Source: Bacteroidota bacterium (GTDB taxonomy: Bacteria; Bacteroidota; Ignavibacteria; Palsa-1295). Taken from it: 49,174 nt of DNA. The translations under genes were made by a program, and so were the position numbers. The stretch is taken from positions 1-49,174 of the forward strand of contig JAJPIQ010000017.1 of assembly GCA_021324685.1 (NCBI GenBank). Reading direction: 5' to 3'. This document shows, piece after piece, positions 1 to 8,875 of this stretch (its first letter is position 1; each line of letters begins with the position of its first letter). The notes under the pieces were generated by a model, which saw nothing but the letters and a program-made list of their open reading frames with translations, was not told where the DNA came from and made no database searches.

Positions 1-2189
1 CCCAGGAACACCGTGTGCAGATCCGTGAGGGAGTTGGGGGTATGGAGTGAAAACGTTGCGCCGGCATTCACGCTCTCGGTCTGTTCGTAATATGGGATAT
101 CCTGCAGGACATCGCGGAATTCGAGAACATGGGCCGCCCCGACCGAAAGAGTGGGCAGCAGTTGGTTATTCTCATATTCGACGCCGCACGAAAGTGTTTT
201 TGAGACATCCCCGTACCATGCAAAAGCCTCCATCAAATGCTTTTGCATTTCGTCGGTAAAAAAAGTCAGGGCGCCCCATTGGGTTCCCTGATGACCCGTC
301 GCTGTCATGTCGGTTCCAATAATGGGGAAATAGAGTAGCGGGCGAATGTGTGCCAGGGAATGATACGCATACGGGCCGGTAACGATAACTTCCGGTAACG
401 AGTCAGCCGGACGCGTAACGAGCGGCCACCGCACCCTCCGCCACGCGGTATATTTTTTTTCGACGGGCAGGATCGATGGATGCGAAGTAATGCGATGGTC
501 GGCGGCCAGCCAAAAGAGTTGAACGGAATTTCGATCGGTGAACGACGTAACAAGAATGGAATCTTTCTTTTTCGACCAATCCCATGCAAGAATGTTCGAT
601 GCGGCATTCGTTACTTCCGACTGCTGAAGATACCATGTAACAATTCCCAGGTCGTACGAAGGGCTTACGTACAAGTTTGGAGTCCCATTCCGAAACGACA
701 GGAACACGATCGAATCGCCGGTCGGCGACCAGATCGGATAGCGATCGTTGATCGAGTCATTCATGATATAATATATTTCGTGCGATTGACTATCGGTTGT
801 CGCAATATCGCGCATTCCATTCCTTCGAAAGATGCTAAAGGCAATGCGTTTGCCATCGGGCGACCAACGCGGCGAATAGACTTCGGTATTATCGTCGTTA
901 AAATCGGTAAGCTTGCGTAGATTGCTTCCATCGGCGTCGAGAAGAACAAGGTCGGAACCCGAGCGCTGGAACTGGCATGCGACGATCGTTTTCCCGTCCG
1001 GCGACCAATCGGGATATTCGAGACGTTGGTCCGAAGAAATCCGGTATAGCTCTCCGGTCTTCGCATTGCAGCGATAGAGATCGTACACCAGATCGCCATG
1101 GTCTCCGAATCGAACCTTCGAAAATAGAAGATATCTCCCATCGGGCGACCAACTGAGGTACGGTTCGATGCCCGGTTCGCCGGTCACCAGTTCTGGCCGC
1201 GAGTTCGTGTCGTTCGAAAGCAGGAATAATTTCGTTCCTTCATCGACGGTTTTTTTACCAAGGACCGCGATCTGTGTTCCGTTCGGTCCGAGTCGGGCGG
1301 CTTCTACAATACCAAGTCCCGAAGGAATTTTTCGAGCGACATCCGCCACTTCTTCTTTTTGGCCATATTCCGTGTTGTAATAGACGTTGAGGATTTTATG
1401 CCATTCATTATAGATCTCGTCTAAGGAATGCCTGGTCGCGGCACGGACCGAACGCTCAAAATTATAGGGGAAGATCGAGTTCTCCCGGTGTTTGAGGATC
1501 GTTACGAGCGCACTGTCGCCATAGGTGGCGGCAATATAGCGGACGAGGGACTGTCCACCCTCGTAGAGTAGTGAACCGCTGAGAAAGTCCTGGGGACCCA
1601 GATGCAATTTGCTCGAAACGGCTGCGATGCGGAGTGGAATGTCGAGGTCTTCCGTCCAGCCATCGGGTTCCATGTAGCGTGCCATTCCTTCATTGAACCA
1701 ACGCGGGACTCCTTCGGCAAGAGCAGGAAAGAATGCGTCTTCCCAGGTATGCGTCGCATGGGCAATGACGATATGCGTGAATTCATGCGTGATCACGGAA
1801 CGGAGCCATTTAGATGTCCCGCTTGCACGGAGCGAGAACAGATTATCGTCCAGAATACCGCGCATCCAAATGAAGATATATTCGTCTCCGAACGTGAATG
1901 CATTTCGTTCCTCGTCATTGTCCGAAAAATAAATACGGATCTTACTCGGAAGCGCCGTCTGAAGATTCGTCGTGACGACGCGGTATACTTCCTCGGCGAT
2001 GGGGGCTGCGATTCGGACCGCAGAATCCAGGCCCTGATGATAGACGAGGACGAAATGATCGGTTTCCATTTCCTGCCAATGGAGTTCCGGATGATTCGCT
2101 CCGGTAATTCCGAGGAACTGCGCATGCGCAAGAAGGGGGCACGTAGCAAAGGCAAAAAAAAGGAAGGCCGCTACCCGGATTTTGTTCAT
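1..2189 (-). CDS. Secreted gluzincin metallopeptidase with PD40/TolB repeats (partial, 3' end off window)
   Basis: I translated this by hand on the minus strand; it is open for at least 729 codons and runs off the left edge. The ATG at 2189 is followed by a signal peptide ending LLAHAQ (about residue 24). Residues 135-139 are HEFTH and residues 165-170 FNEGMA supply the downstream Glu of a gluzincin (M1/MA-like) zinc site. From about residue 340 come at least four propeller repeats with WSPDG or WSPTG cores (YLSWSPDGRY, YPDWSPDGKT, SPRWSPDGKR, YPIWSPTGDS), as in TolB and PD40 proteins. The visible C-terminal part looks beta-rich and may be an outer-membrane barrel, but it is incomplete. It starts 19 nt after the beta-CASP nuclease stop, so co-transcription is likely. 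Substrate unknown. Confidence 0.85.
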   Translation of the reverse strand, partial: MNKIRVAAFLFFAFATCPLLAHAQFLGITGANHPELHWQEMETDHFVLVYHQGLDSAVRIAAPIAEEVYRVVTTNLQTALPSKIRIYFSDNDEERNAFTFGDEYIFIWMRGILDDNLFSLRASGTSKWLRSVITHEFTHIVIAHATHTWEDAFFPALAEGVPRWFNEGMARYMEPDGWTEDLDIPLRIAAVSSKLHLGPQDFLSGSLLYEGGQSLVRYIAATYGDSALVTILKHRENSIFPYNFERSVRAATRHSLDEIYNEWHKILNVYYNTEYGQKEEVADVARKIPSGLGIVEAARLGPNGTQIAVLGKKTVDEGTKLFLLSNDTNSRPELVTGEPGIEPYLSWSPDGRYLLFSKVRFGDHGDLVYDLYRCNAKTGELYRISSDQRLEYPDWSPDGKTIVACQFQRSGSDLVLLDADGSNLRKLTDFNDDNTEVYSPRWSPDGKRIAFSIFRRNGMRDIATTDSQSHEIYYIMNDSINDRYPIWSPTGDSIVFLSFRNGTPNLYVSPSYDLGIVTWYLQQSEVTNAASNILAWDWSKKKDSILVTSFTDRNSVQLFWLAADHRITSHPSILPVEKKYTAWRRVRWPLVTRPADSLPEVIVTGPYAYHSLAHIRPLLYFPIIGTDMTATGHQGTQWGALTFFTDEMQKHLMEAFAWYGDVSKTLSCGVEYENNQLLPTLSVGAAHVLEFRDVLQDIPYYEQTESVNAGATFSLHTPNSLTDLHTVFL

Positions 2190-2208
2190 GCGCTTCAAGT
2201 GAGTGCGA

Positions 2209-3642
2209 CTATAGGGCCGTGAGATCAACAATCTCGTTCAGTTTCGGCAAAGCAACATTCCAGCCAAGCTCTTTTTCGATCACCGACTTGAGGACGGTGC
2301 GGGGACCATCTTCCCCGTGTGTCAGAAACACTCGTTTTGGTGGCGTTGGCAATTGTTTGAGCCAGTCCATGATCTCGCGTTGGTCGGAATGCGCGCTGAA
2401 ATTCGTGAGGGTCTGCACCGTCGCCGCGACGGGAATTTTTTGCCCAAAGATCGTAACGGTTTTTGCTCCGTTCACCAAATCGTGACCGAGCGATTCCGTG
2501 GCCTGATAACCGGTGAAGAGAACGATCGTCTCCGGTCTGTTCAGCCGGTTCGCAAGGTGGTGCAGGATGCGGCCTCCGGTGGCCATGCCGCTTGCGCTAA
2601 TAATGATCGCGGGTCCTTTCAGGTCGTTCAACCGCTTGGATTCTTCCACGGTCTGTGTAAAATGCAGCGATGGAAAGGAAAGAGGGTTTTTGTCAGGCTC
2701 TTTCAATTCTTCGGAAGAGATCGTGTGTTCATTCGAATATTTTTCGTAGAGCGAAGTTACTTCGGTTGCCATGGGGCTATCGACCCAGGTCGGGACCGCT
2801 GGGATTTTTCCATCGCGCATCAGCGCATTAAGGCAAAAGATCAACTCCTGCGCGCGATCGACCGCGAACGCCGGAATGAGCAGCACGGCATTTTTCGCAA
2901 GGACCTCCTTGACGATGGCGAAGAGTTCTTCCGTGGGATCGATCTGGGAATGGAACTTGTCGCCATACGTCGATTCGCACACCACAAAATCTGCGGCGGG
3001 CGGCGCTTCGCGCGGTTTTAAGTAGATCGGTTTTTCCCGGCCCAGATCGCCCGAAAAAAGGATGGAAATGGTCCTTTTTGCCGGGTTCCCATCTATGCCA
3101 AGGCCGGAAGGCATTTCGATTTTTTCGATCCGTGCGGAGCAGGAGCCCAGAATATGTCCGGCGTTCGAGTATTCGAAGCTCATGTCATCCGGGAGCGATT
3201 TTTTTGAGTGGCGGTCCTGAACATGGAAAAACCCCAGCGTTTTTTCGACCTCTTCCGAAGTGTAAAGCGGCAACGCCGGCTTATGCCGAGCGTAACTGTG
3301 GCGATTCGCGTGCTTGGCGTCTTCTTCCTGCAGGTGGCCACTGTCGCGCAGGATATATTGCGTTACGTCCAGGGTGGCCGGGGTACACCAGACCTGTCCG
3401 GAAAAGCCGGATTTCACCAGGCGCGGAAGATAGCCGGTATGATCGAGATGGGCGTGCGTCAGAACGATATTGGCAACGTCCGAAATCTGGATGGGCAGCG
3501 GGTTCCAATTCAGATCGTTCAGCGCTCGGCCGCCCTGGAAAAGACCGCAGTCCAAAAGCAGGCCGCGATGCGTCGTCGTGCGTAAAAAATATTTCGAGCC
3601 GGTCACCTGGCCGGCCGCTCCTAAAAATTGGATTGTGAACAC
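2209..3642 (-). CDS. Metallo-beta-lactamase/beta-CASP RNA-processing nuclease (Ysh1/CPSF73-like)
   Basis: This 477-residue protein has the full MBL plus beta-CASP layout. The metal motif HAHLDH is at 63-68, a metal His at 163 (AGHILGS), Asp199 in FSGDLGR, then the beta-CASP insert, with the SAHSD motif at 416-420 and the final THGE near 441-444. Family members are RNA endo/exonucleases related to CPSF73; there is no KH domain here. The start is GTG at 3642 (MFTIQFLGAAGQVTG matches family N-termini). It is divergent from the nfeD-like gene, with about 74 bp shared, and lies upstream of the secreted metallopeptidase gene on the same strand. The RNA target cannot be deduced. Confidence 0.9.
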   Translation of the reverse strand: MFTIQFLGAAGQVTGSKYFLRTTTHRGLLLDCGLFQGGRALNDLNWNPLPIQISDVANIVLTHAHLDHTGYLPRLVKSGFSGQVWCTPATLDVTQYILRDSGHLQEEDAKHANRHSYARHKPALPLYTSEEVEKTLGFFHVQDRHSKKSLPDDMSFEYSNAGHILGSCSARIEKIEMPSGLGIDGNPAKRTISILFSGDLGREKPIYLKPREAPPAADFVVCESTYGDKFHSQIDPTEELFAIVKEVLAKNAVLLIPAFAVDRAQELIFCLNALMRDGKIPAVPTWVDSPMATEVTSLYEKYSNEHTISSEELKEPDKNPLSFPSLHFTQTVEESKRLNDLKGPAIIISASGMATGGRILHHLANRLNRPETIVLFTGYQATESLGHDLVNGAKTVTIFGQKIPVAATVQTLTNFSAHSDQREIMDWLKQLPTPPKRVFLTHGEDGPRTVLKSVIEKELGWNVALPKLNEIVDLTAL

Positions 3643-3686
3643 GTAAATTCCGAATTATGACTGGCGACTTCTGGTTGTTTGTAGTA

Positions 3687-3694
3687 CAAAACTA
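3687..3694 (-). promoter_or_regulatory. Candidate TAnnTTTG -7 element for the beta-CASP gene
   Basis: On the minus strand this reads TAGTTTTG, an exact match to the Bacteroidota -7 consensus TAnnTTTG, 45 nt before the GTG start at 3642. I see no clear -33 TTG partner at the expected distance, so this is suggestive only. Confidence 0.3.
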
Positions 3695-3716
3695 AGCCTG
3701 AAAGGTGGTTGCTACA

Positions 3717-5180
3717 ATGAAACGAATTCGGACCGGCATCGCTCGAGTGTTCTGGACGATTCCCGCCGTGTTGCTTTTTGTCCTTGCATCGAGTTCCTAT
3801 GCAAAGGACGACACGGTAGCCGTTCGTTTGGAAAAAATTACCGCGCCCGTCCGAGTGATCGAAATTACCGATGAGGTCGACCTCGGAATGGCCTCGTATG
3901 TCGAAAGCGCGGTCAAGGAAGCCGAAAAAGAACATGCAGTCATTCTGCTGCATGTCAATACGCTTGGCGGCCGTCTGGACGCTGCGATCCGCATTCGCGA
4001 TGCGATCCTGAATGCAAACGTTCCCCGTACGATCGCCTTCATCGATAAACGAGCGATCTCGGCCGGCTCCCTGATTTCGCTGGCCGCGCAGACCATCGTG
4101 ATGTCCAGCGGTTCCACGATCGGTGCGGCCACGCCGATCTATGAAACGGGCGAGAAGGCCTCTGAAAAAGTGAATTCGTATATGCGCGCCGAAATGCGTG
4201 CGACCGCCGAACGGAACCACCGCGACCCTAAAATAGCCGAAGCGATGGTCGATGAATCGGTCGGTCTCGATTCGAGCTACGGAATTACGTTGCCGGCCGG
4301 CAAACTGCTTACGCTTACCACAGAAGACGCGCGGAAGGTCCACTATGCCGATACCACTGCCGAGTCGATCCACGATGCGATTGCGGCGGCAAATATTCAA
4401 CCGGCGGAGGTCCAGACGTCCGAGGAGGGGATTGGCGATAAATTGATCCGGTTCCTGACTTCGGGAATCGTTAGTGCATTGCTGATCATGATTGGAATGG
4501 CGGGCGCCTTTTATACGATCAAGACGGGTCACTTTGGAACTATCACGATCATTGCCGTTGCCGCCTTCGTGCTATTCTTTGCCGGCCAGTATATCACGAG
4601 TGTCGCTCCGTTTATCGCAATTGTTCTCTTCCTTGCCGGGATCGTGCTCTTACTCATCGAAGTTTCCCCGGTTCCCACGTTCGGTCTGGCCGGGGTCCTT
4701 GGGATCACGGGCGTAGCGATCGGGCTTTTCCTTGCCCTCGCCGGGGACCTTCGCACGCTAACGCCGGAGCGAATGGTACAAACGTTCGTTACGCTTGCGA
4801 TTGCGCTGGTCGGAGTGCTTGTCCTCGGAATTGTCATCGTCCGGTATGCGCCTAAAGCCGCATGGCTGCAAAAATTCCGTAATCTCGCGACCACCGCCGA
4901 CACCGCGTTTTATGCAACCGAAGGAGCACTCCTCGTCGGAAAGCATGGGATCGCTCAAACGATGCTCCGCCCAGCGGGAATCGTTCTTCTCGATAATCGC
5001 AAGATCGATGCCGTGACCAACGGCGAATTTATTTCTCCGGGCACCGCCGTCTCCGTGACACAGATGCGGGGCAACCGCGCCGTCGTCAAAGCGATCGAAG
5101 AAGAGACCGTGATCCAGCATGACGATCGAACGCCAGAGCCCGGCGATGCCTTTGGCGGACGCTTGCCAAGAAATCTGTAA
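3717..5180 (+). CDS. Long-form NfeD: membrane ClpP-class serine protease with NfeD domain
   Basis: The protein is 487 aa from the ATG at 3717. That start is preferred because AAAGGTGG lies 8 nt upstream; a GTG at 3705 is in frame but overlaps this site. Residues 1-29 are a signal/anchor segment. A ClpP/crotonase-type protease domain follows, with the likely catalytic Ser115 (RAISAGSL) and Lys151 (SEKVNSYM), as in archaeal 1510-N. Four or more hydrophobic segments span about 235-370, and a C-terminal NfeD OB-like domain spans about 420-475. Long NfeD proteins are membrane-quality-control proteases that usually pair with a stomatin/prohibitin (SPFH) protein. No SPFH gene is adjacent here. Confidence 0.9.
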   Translation: MKRIRTGIARVFWTIPAVLLFVLASSSYAKDDTVAVRLEKITAPVRVIEITDEVDLGMASYVESAVKEAEKEHAVILLHVNTLGGRLDAAIRIRDAILNANVPRTIAFIDKRAISAGSLISLAAQTIVMSSGSTIGAATPIYETGEKASEKVNSYMRAEMRATAERNHRDPKIAEAMVDESVGLDSSYGITLPAGKLLTLTTEDARKVHYADTTAESIHDAIAAANIQPAEVQTSEEGIGDKLIRFLTSGIVSALLIMIGMAGAFYTIKTGHFGTITIIAVAAFVLFFAGQYITSVAPFIAIVLFLAGIVLLLIEVSPVPTFGLAGVLGITGVAIGLFLALAGDLRTLTPERMVQTFVTLAIALVGVLVLGIVIVRYAPKAAWLQKFRNLATTADTAFYATEGALLVGKHGIAQTMLRPAGIVLLDNRKIDAVTNGEFISPGTAVSVTQMRGNRAVVKAIEEETVIQHDDRTPEPGDAFGGRLPRNL

Positions 5181-5226
5181 GAGTACCTTATTTATTCATG
5201 AGGAATATTTGCGTCGCACTTTTCCG

Positions 5227-5234
5227 TATATTTG
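5227..5234 (+). promoter_or_regulatory. Candidate TAnnTTTG -7 element for gcvT
   Basis: TATATTTG matches the Bacteroidota -7 consensus exactly. A TTTG lies 15 nt upstream at 5208-5211, shorter than the usual spacer. The element is 33 nt before the TTG start of gcvT, at the head of the run of same-strand genes continuing to queA. Confidence 0.4.
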
Positions 5235-5267
5235 CATTCGGTTCATTCCTACCTCGACACTGTTAAT

Positions 5268-6383
5268 TTGAAACGCACTCCATTCTACGAGCACCACATC
5301 GCCCTTGGCGGAAAGATGGTCGAATTTGCCGGCTATGAAATGCCGGTACAGTACCCAAAAGGCATTATCTTCGAACACAAAGCCGTGCGGGAAGGCCCTG
5401 GCGGCGTCTTCGACGTTTCTCACATGGGTGAGTTCGAAGTTCGGGGTCCGGACGCCCTCCGATTTTTGCAAACGATCACCTCGAACGATGTTGCAGCGCT
5501 CGTTCCCGGACAGGCGCAGTATAGTTGCCTTCCGAACGAGCGCGCCGGCATTGTCGACGATCTCATCGTCTATTTCGTCGCGCCGGAACACTATATCATC
5601 GTCGTCAATGCGAGCACGATGGAAAAAGACTGGGCGTGGTTCTCGAAATGGGCGAAGGGGTTCGATGTAAAACTTCGGAATTTTTCAGACGAGACCGCAC
5701 TGCTCGCCGTGCAGGGAAAAAAGGCGAAAGAAATTTTGCAAACGCTTACGTCGGTCGATCTGGACAAGATCGAGTATTACCATTTCGCGAACGGTGAACT
5801 CGCCGGGGTTCCGATGATGATTTCGAGAACGGGGTACACGGGCGAGCCCGGCTTCGAAATTATGTTTCCCCATGCGGGGAATGCGGATAACGTCTGGAAT
5901 GCGGTCTTCGACGCCGGGAAGAAGTTCGGTGGCCTGGAACCGATCGGTCTCGGCGCGCGGGACACGCTGCGGCTCGAAATGGGATATTGCCTGTATGGTA
6001 ACGATATTACCGACGACACGAACCCGCTGGAAGCGGGACTCGCCTGGATCACGAAGCTCAATAAAACACCAGAGTGCCAGGCGTTCCCAACATTGCGTGA
6101 GATCAAGGAAAAAGGGCTTACGCGAAAACTCGTCGGTCTCGTAACCGAAGAAAAGGGTGCGATCATGCGACACGGACATAAGATCGTCGATAACGAGGGC
6201 CGGAACATCGGCGAAATAACGAGCGGGAACCTTTCGCCGATGCTGGGGAAAGCGATCGCGCTCGGATATGTCCCTGTCGCGCAGTCGAAAGAAGGTTCTG
6301 AGGTACTCGTGGAAGTTCGACCGGGCAAACGCGCAAAAGCGGTTGTCACCAAGCCGCCGTTCGTTAAACCGGGAGTCAGGTAG
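5268..6383 (+). CDS. gcvT: Aminomethyltransferase (glycine cleavage T protein)
   Basis: The 371-residue protein transfers the aminomethyl carbon from the lipoyl-H protein to tetrahydrofolate. The N-terminus (KRTPFYEHHIALGGKMVEF then AGYEMPVQY) is diagnostic, with GVFDVSHMGE, DDLIVYF and RTGYTGEPGFEI following as in GcvT. The start is inferred as TTG at 5268, since MKRTPFYEHH aligns with the family N-terminus; a farther in-frame TTG at 5232 would add 12 unrelated residues and lies in the candidate promoter. The TAG stop overlaps the next gene's GTG by one base (TAGTG), implying coupled translation. gcvP and gcvH are not in the window. Confidence 0.95.
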   Translation: MKRTPFYEHHIALGGKMVEFAGYEMPVQYPKGIIFEHKAVREGPGGVFDVSHMGEFEVRGPDALRFLQTITSNDVAALVPGQAQYSCLPNERAGIVDDLIVYFVAPEHYIIVVNASTMEKDWAWFSKWAKGFDVKLRNFSDETALLAVQGKKAKEILQTLTSVDLDKIEYYHFANGELAGVPMMISRTGYTGEPGFEIMFPHAGNADNVWNAVFDAGKKFGGLEPIGLGARDTLRLEMGYCLYGNDITDDTNPLEAGLAWITKLNKTPECQAFPTLREIKEKGLTRKLVGLVTEEKGAIMRHGHKIVDNEGRNIGEITSGNLSPMLGKAIALGYVPVAQSKEGSEVLVEVRPGKRAKAVVTKPPFVKPGVR

Positions 6384-7144
6384 TGGAAGGTCTCACACTC
6401 GATCGTGTGACGATGCGGTTCGGCGGTCTCGTAGCCGTCGGAGAACTCGAGGCTGAGATCGGGCCGAAGGATCTTGTCGGCCTTATCGGACCGAACGGTG
6501 CCGGCAAAACGACCGTCTTCAATGTTATCACCGGCGTGTATGAGCCGACGGTGGGAGACGTGCGCTTTCATGGGGAGCGGCTGAACGGTCTTCGCCCTAA
6601 TGAAATCAGCCATCGTGGGATCGCGCGGACCTTCCAGAACATTCGGCTTTTTCGCGGACTTTCTGTATTCGATAATATCCGCGTCTCTCTTACGGCGCAA
6701 ACGAAATTGGGTCTGTTCGGATCCATGCTCCGTTTCCGTGCTTTTTACGATAACGAACGCTCGCTTGCAAAGAAGATCGACTCTCTGCTCGAACTCTTTC
6801 ATTTGCAGGACATGCGAAACGAACTTGCGACCAGCCTGCCCTATGGCGACCAGCGGCGGCTGGAGATCGTTCGTGCCCTTGCAACCGGGCCGAAACTGCT
6901 CCTTTTGGACGAGCCGGCGGCCGGAATGAACCCGACCGAAAAGCAATCCCTCATGCGGCTCATCCGTCAGCTCAGGGAACAGTTCCAAATTGCGATCCTC
7001 CTCATCGAACACGATATGTCGCTGGTCATGGGCATTTGCGAGCGTATTTATGTGCTCGATTATGGTCTTAAGATCGCGGAAGGATCGCCACAGGAAATTC
7101 GGAACGATCCAAAGGTGATCGAGGCCTATCTCGGAGAGGCATGA
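6383..7144 (+). CDS. livG: ABC transporter ATPase, LivG type
   Basis: A 253-residue ABC ATPase: Walker A GPNGAGKT (36-43), Q-loop region RTFQNIRLF (82-90), signature LPYGDQRR (152-159), Walker B LLLLDEP (172-178), then IEHDMSLV. The fused 'TFQNIRLF' and 'YGDQRRLEIVRAL' segments are those of branched-chain amino-acid (HAAT) transporters rather than LptB. It starts at GTG 6383 inside the gcvT stop and shares ATGA with the following membrane glycosyltransferase. The permeases (LivH/LivM) and the binding protein are absent from the window, so the transported substrate is unknown. Confidence 0.9.
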   Translation: MEGLTLDRVTMRFGGLVAVGELEAEIGPKDLVGLIGPNGAGKTTVFNVITGVYEPTVGDVRFHGERLNGLRPNEISHRGIARTFQNIRLFRGLSVFDNIRVSLTAQTKLGLFGSMLRFRAFYDNERSLAKKIDSLLELFHLQDMRNELATSLPYGDQRRLEIVRALATGPKLLLLDEPAAGMNPTEKQSLMRLIRQLREQFQIAILLIEHDMSLVMGICERIYVLDYGLKIAEGSPQEIRNDPKVIEAYLGEA

Positions 7145-8787
7145 ACCGCGATCGAGGGGTTGGAAATGCGTTCCGATCGATTCGACACACGCTGACTTCT
7201 CCCGGCCCTCGATTTATAAGTGTTATAACATTTATCTTCGCGTGCGGCCTCGCGTACGAACCCCTCTATCATATCGTTCGTGGGTCTCTGGCCTATAGTA
7301 TCATTCCACAGGACGATTTTTACTATTACTATCTCGTTGCCAAACATCTTGCCCTGGATCGATTTTCTTCCTTCGATGGAATTATTCCCACAAACGGATA
7401 TCACCCATTATGGATGTTGGCGCTCGCGGGGATGCACTTTATTGCGCGTGGGAATGACCGTCTCTGCTTTATTCTGATCGAAGCCGCTCAGATCCTTTCG
7501 GCGGTTATCACGGCCCGGCTCCTGACGAAGCTTTTTGGAGTGTTATATGGGCCTGCGAAGTGGATACCGGCGCTTTCCTTACTCGCTTCGTTACTGCTGA
7601 CGGTCCTTATATTCCTAAGTATGGAGACCGTTGTCGCCATACCACTCTATGTATTGTTTTTAGTCGTCATTTCACGTGGCTGCGAATTTCGCTCCCGTAC
7701 AAGGGAAGCATTCCTTTGTGGACTTGTTGGCTCCCTGTTGGTCCTTGCCCGGCTCGATGCGATCCTTGCGGTCGGTCTGACCTTGCTTTTATTTTTATAC
7801 CTTCGCTCCAGTTTTAAATCGCTCGTCGCGTACGCGATCGGACTTCTTCCGATTGTCGTCTATCTTATTTTGAATAGAGCAATCTTCGGGGCGTGGCTAC
7901 CTGTCAGCGCAGAGGTCAAGGCATTAGGAAGCGGCATTCACGTTTCGCTGTTGCCTATCGAAGTGATTCGAACACCGCGAGGATTCCTTTATTTTATTCT
8001 TATGGTAACGGGGTGTGTCCTGTCGATTCGAGCACTCACGCGATCGGACCCGTCATCCGGGCTTCGGCTTTTGATCTTCCTTTTTCCACTTTTTTACGTA
8101 CTCCTTCTTATGCTGCGGTTGTCGTGGCCCGTGTATGTTTGGTACTTTTATCCGTTTCCCATTGCCGCGGCCGCGGGACTGCTGGAACTTCGCGCCATGA
8201 CAAGCACGAAATTTCAATCGCGGCTCGATCGTGCTGCACCCGCGGGACTCCTGCTCATTATGATATGCTCGATAATTATTCTATCTCGGGATATTCCGGG
8301 CCTTACGACGAACCTGAATCTCGACGAACGTACGACACGAGCGCAGCCGAATATTTATATCCATGCGTTGGGAATTAAACCGTTCACCGATTCGCATCCC
8401 GGTCGCTATGCCATGGGCGACCGTGCCGGATTGACGGCATTTATCACGGGACAGCCCATTTTACAAGTGGAAGGCCTTGCCGCCGACCCGGCAATGGTCG
8501 ATTCGGTACGAGCCTGCGCCGACCTTCTTGCCGTCTTAAAAAAATATGGCGTTCACTATTACATTGTTTCTTATCCGCTCAAGGAATTTCACGAACAGCA
8601 AAACAATTGGGCGCTCTACGAGCCCCATCGGCAACAGGTGCTTCCGTGGATGCCGCTGATGCGTGGCGATTTCTACGCTCCGGAAGTTTTTCGTTTTCCA
8701 TTGCCCGTCGGGGTACCGTTGTCCAATGAAGATTCAGGGCGATGGGTAACGCGAATTCTCGATATTTCTGAAGCGCACGAGAAATAA
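7141..8787 (+). CDS. Polytopic GT-C-like membrane glycosyltransferase
   Basis: A 548-residue integral membrane protein with about ten hydrophobic segments and a soluble C-terminal region of roughly 150 residues. An acidic motif, PQDDFYYYY, lies in the first periplasmic loop (about residue 55), where GT-C enzymes (ArnT, PMT, ALG families) carry their catalytic Asp/Glu. It probably moves a sugar from a polyprenyl-phosphate donor. It begins in the ATGA overlap with livG and is followed by livF 88 bp later, so it interrupts the usual livGF pair. No close family is recognised, and the acceptor is unknown. Confidence 0.7.
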   Translation: MNRDRGVGNAFRSIRHTLTSPGPRFISVITFIFACGLAYEPLYHIVRGSLAYSIIPQDDFYYYYLVAKHLALDRFSSFDGIIPTNGYHPLWMLALAGMHFIARGNDRLCFILIEAAQILSAVITARLLTKLFGVLYGPAKWIPALSLLASLLLTVLIFLSMETVVAIPLYVLFLVVISRGCEFRSRTREAFLCGLVGSLLVLARLDAILAVGLTLLLFLYLRSSFKSLVAYAIGLLPIVVYLILNRAIFGAWLPVSAEVKALGSGIHVSLLPIEVIRTPRGFLYFILMVTGCVLSIRALTRSDPSSGLRLLIFLFPLFYVLLLMLRLSWPVYVWYFYPFPIAAAAGLLELRAMTSTKFQSRLDRAAPAGLLLIMICSIIILSRDIPGLTTNLNLDERTTRAQPNIYIHALGIKPFTDSHPGRYAMGDRAGLTAFITGQPILQVEGLAADPAMVDSVRACADLLAVLKKYGVHYYIVSYPLKEFHEQQNNWALYEPHRQQVLPWMPLMRGDFYAPEVFRFPLPVGVPLSNEDSGRWVTRILDISEAHEK

Positions 8788-8875
8788 GGGGACAAAATAA
8801 ATTACTTCGTGTTGTATTTCTTTGGATTCTTGCGCCAGTCGTAACTTCACTATCCGAGTAAGTCAGTTCAGCTCG

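Noticed and set aside
3621..4532. 303-codon minus-strand frame over nfeD
   Set aside because: Antisense to a well-recognised NfeD protein; rich in Arg/Asp/Gly as expected of an antisense frame.
5777..7012. 411-codon minus-strand frame over gcvT and livG
   Set aside because: It is a shadow of two clear genes on the plus strand and matches no protein family.
6383..7144. LptB (LPS transport ATPase) instead of LivG
   Set aside because: Motifs around the Q-loop and signature (YGDQRRLEI) and the presence of a LivF-type partner fit the HAAT family better.
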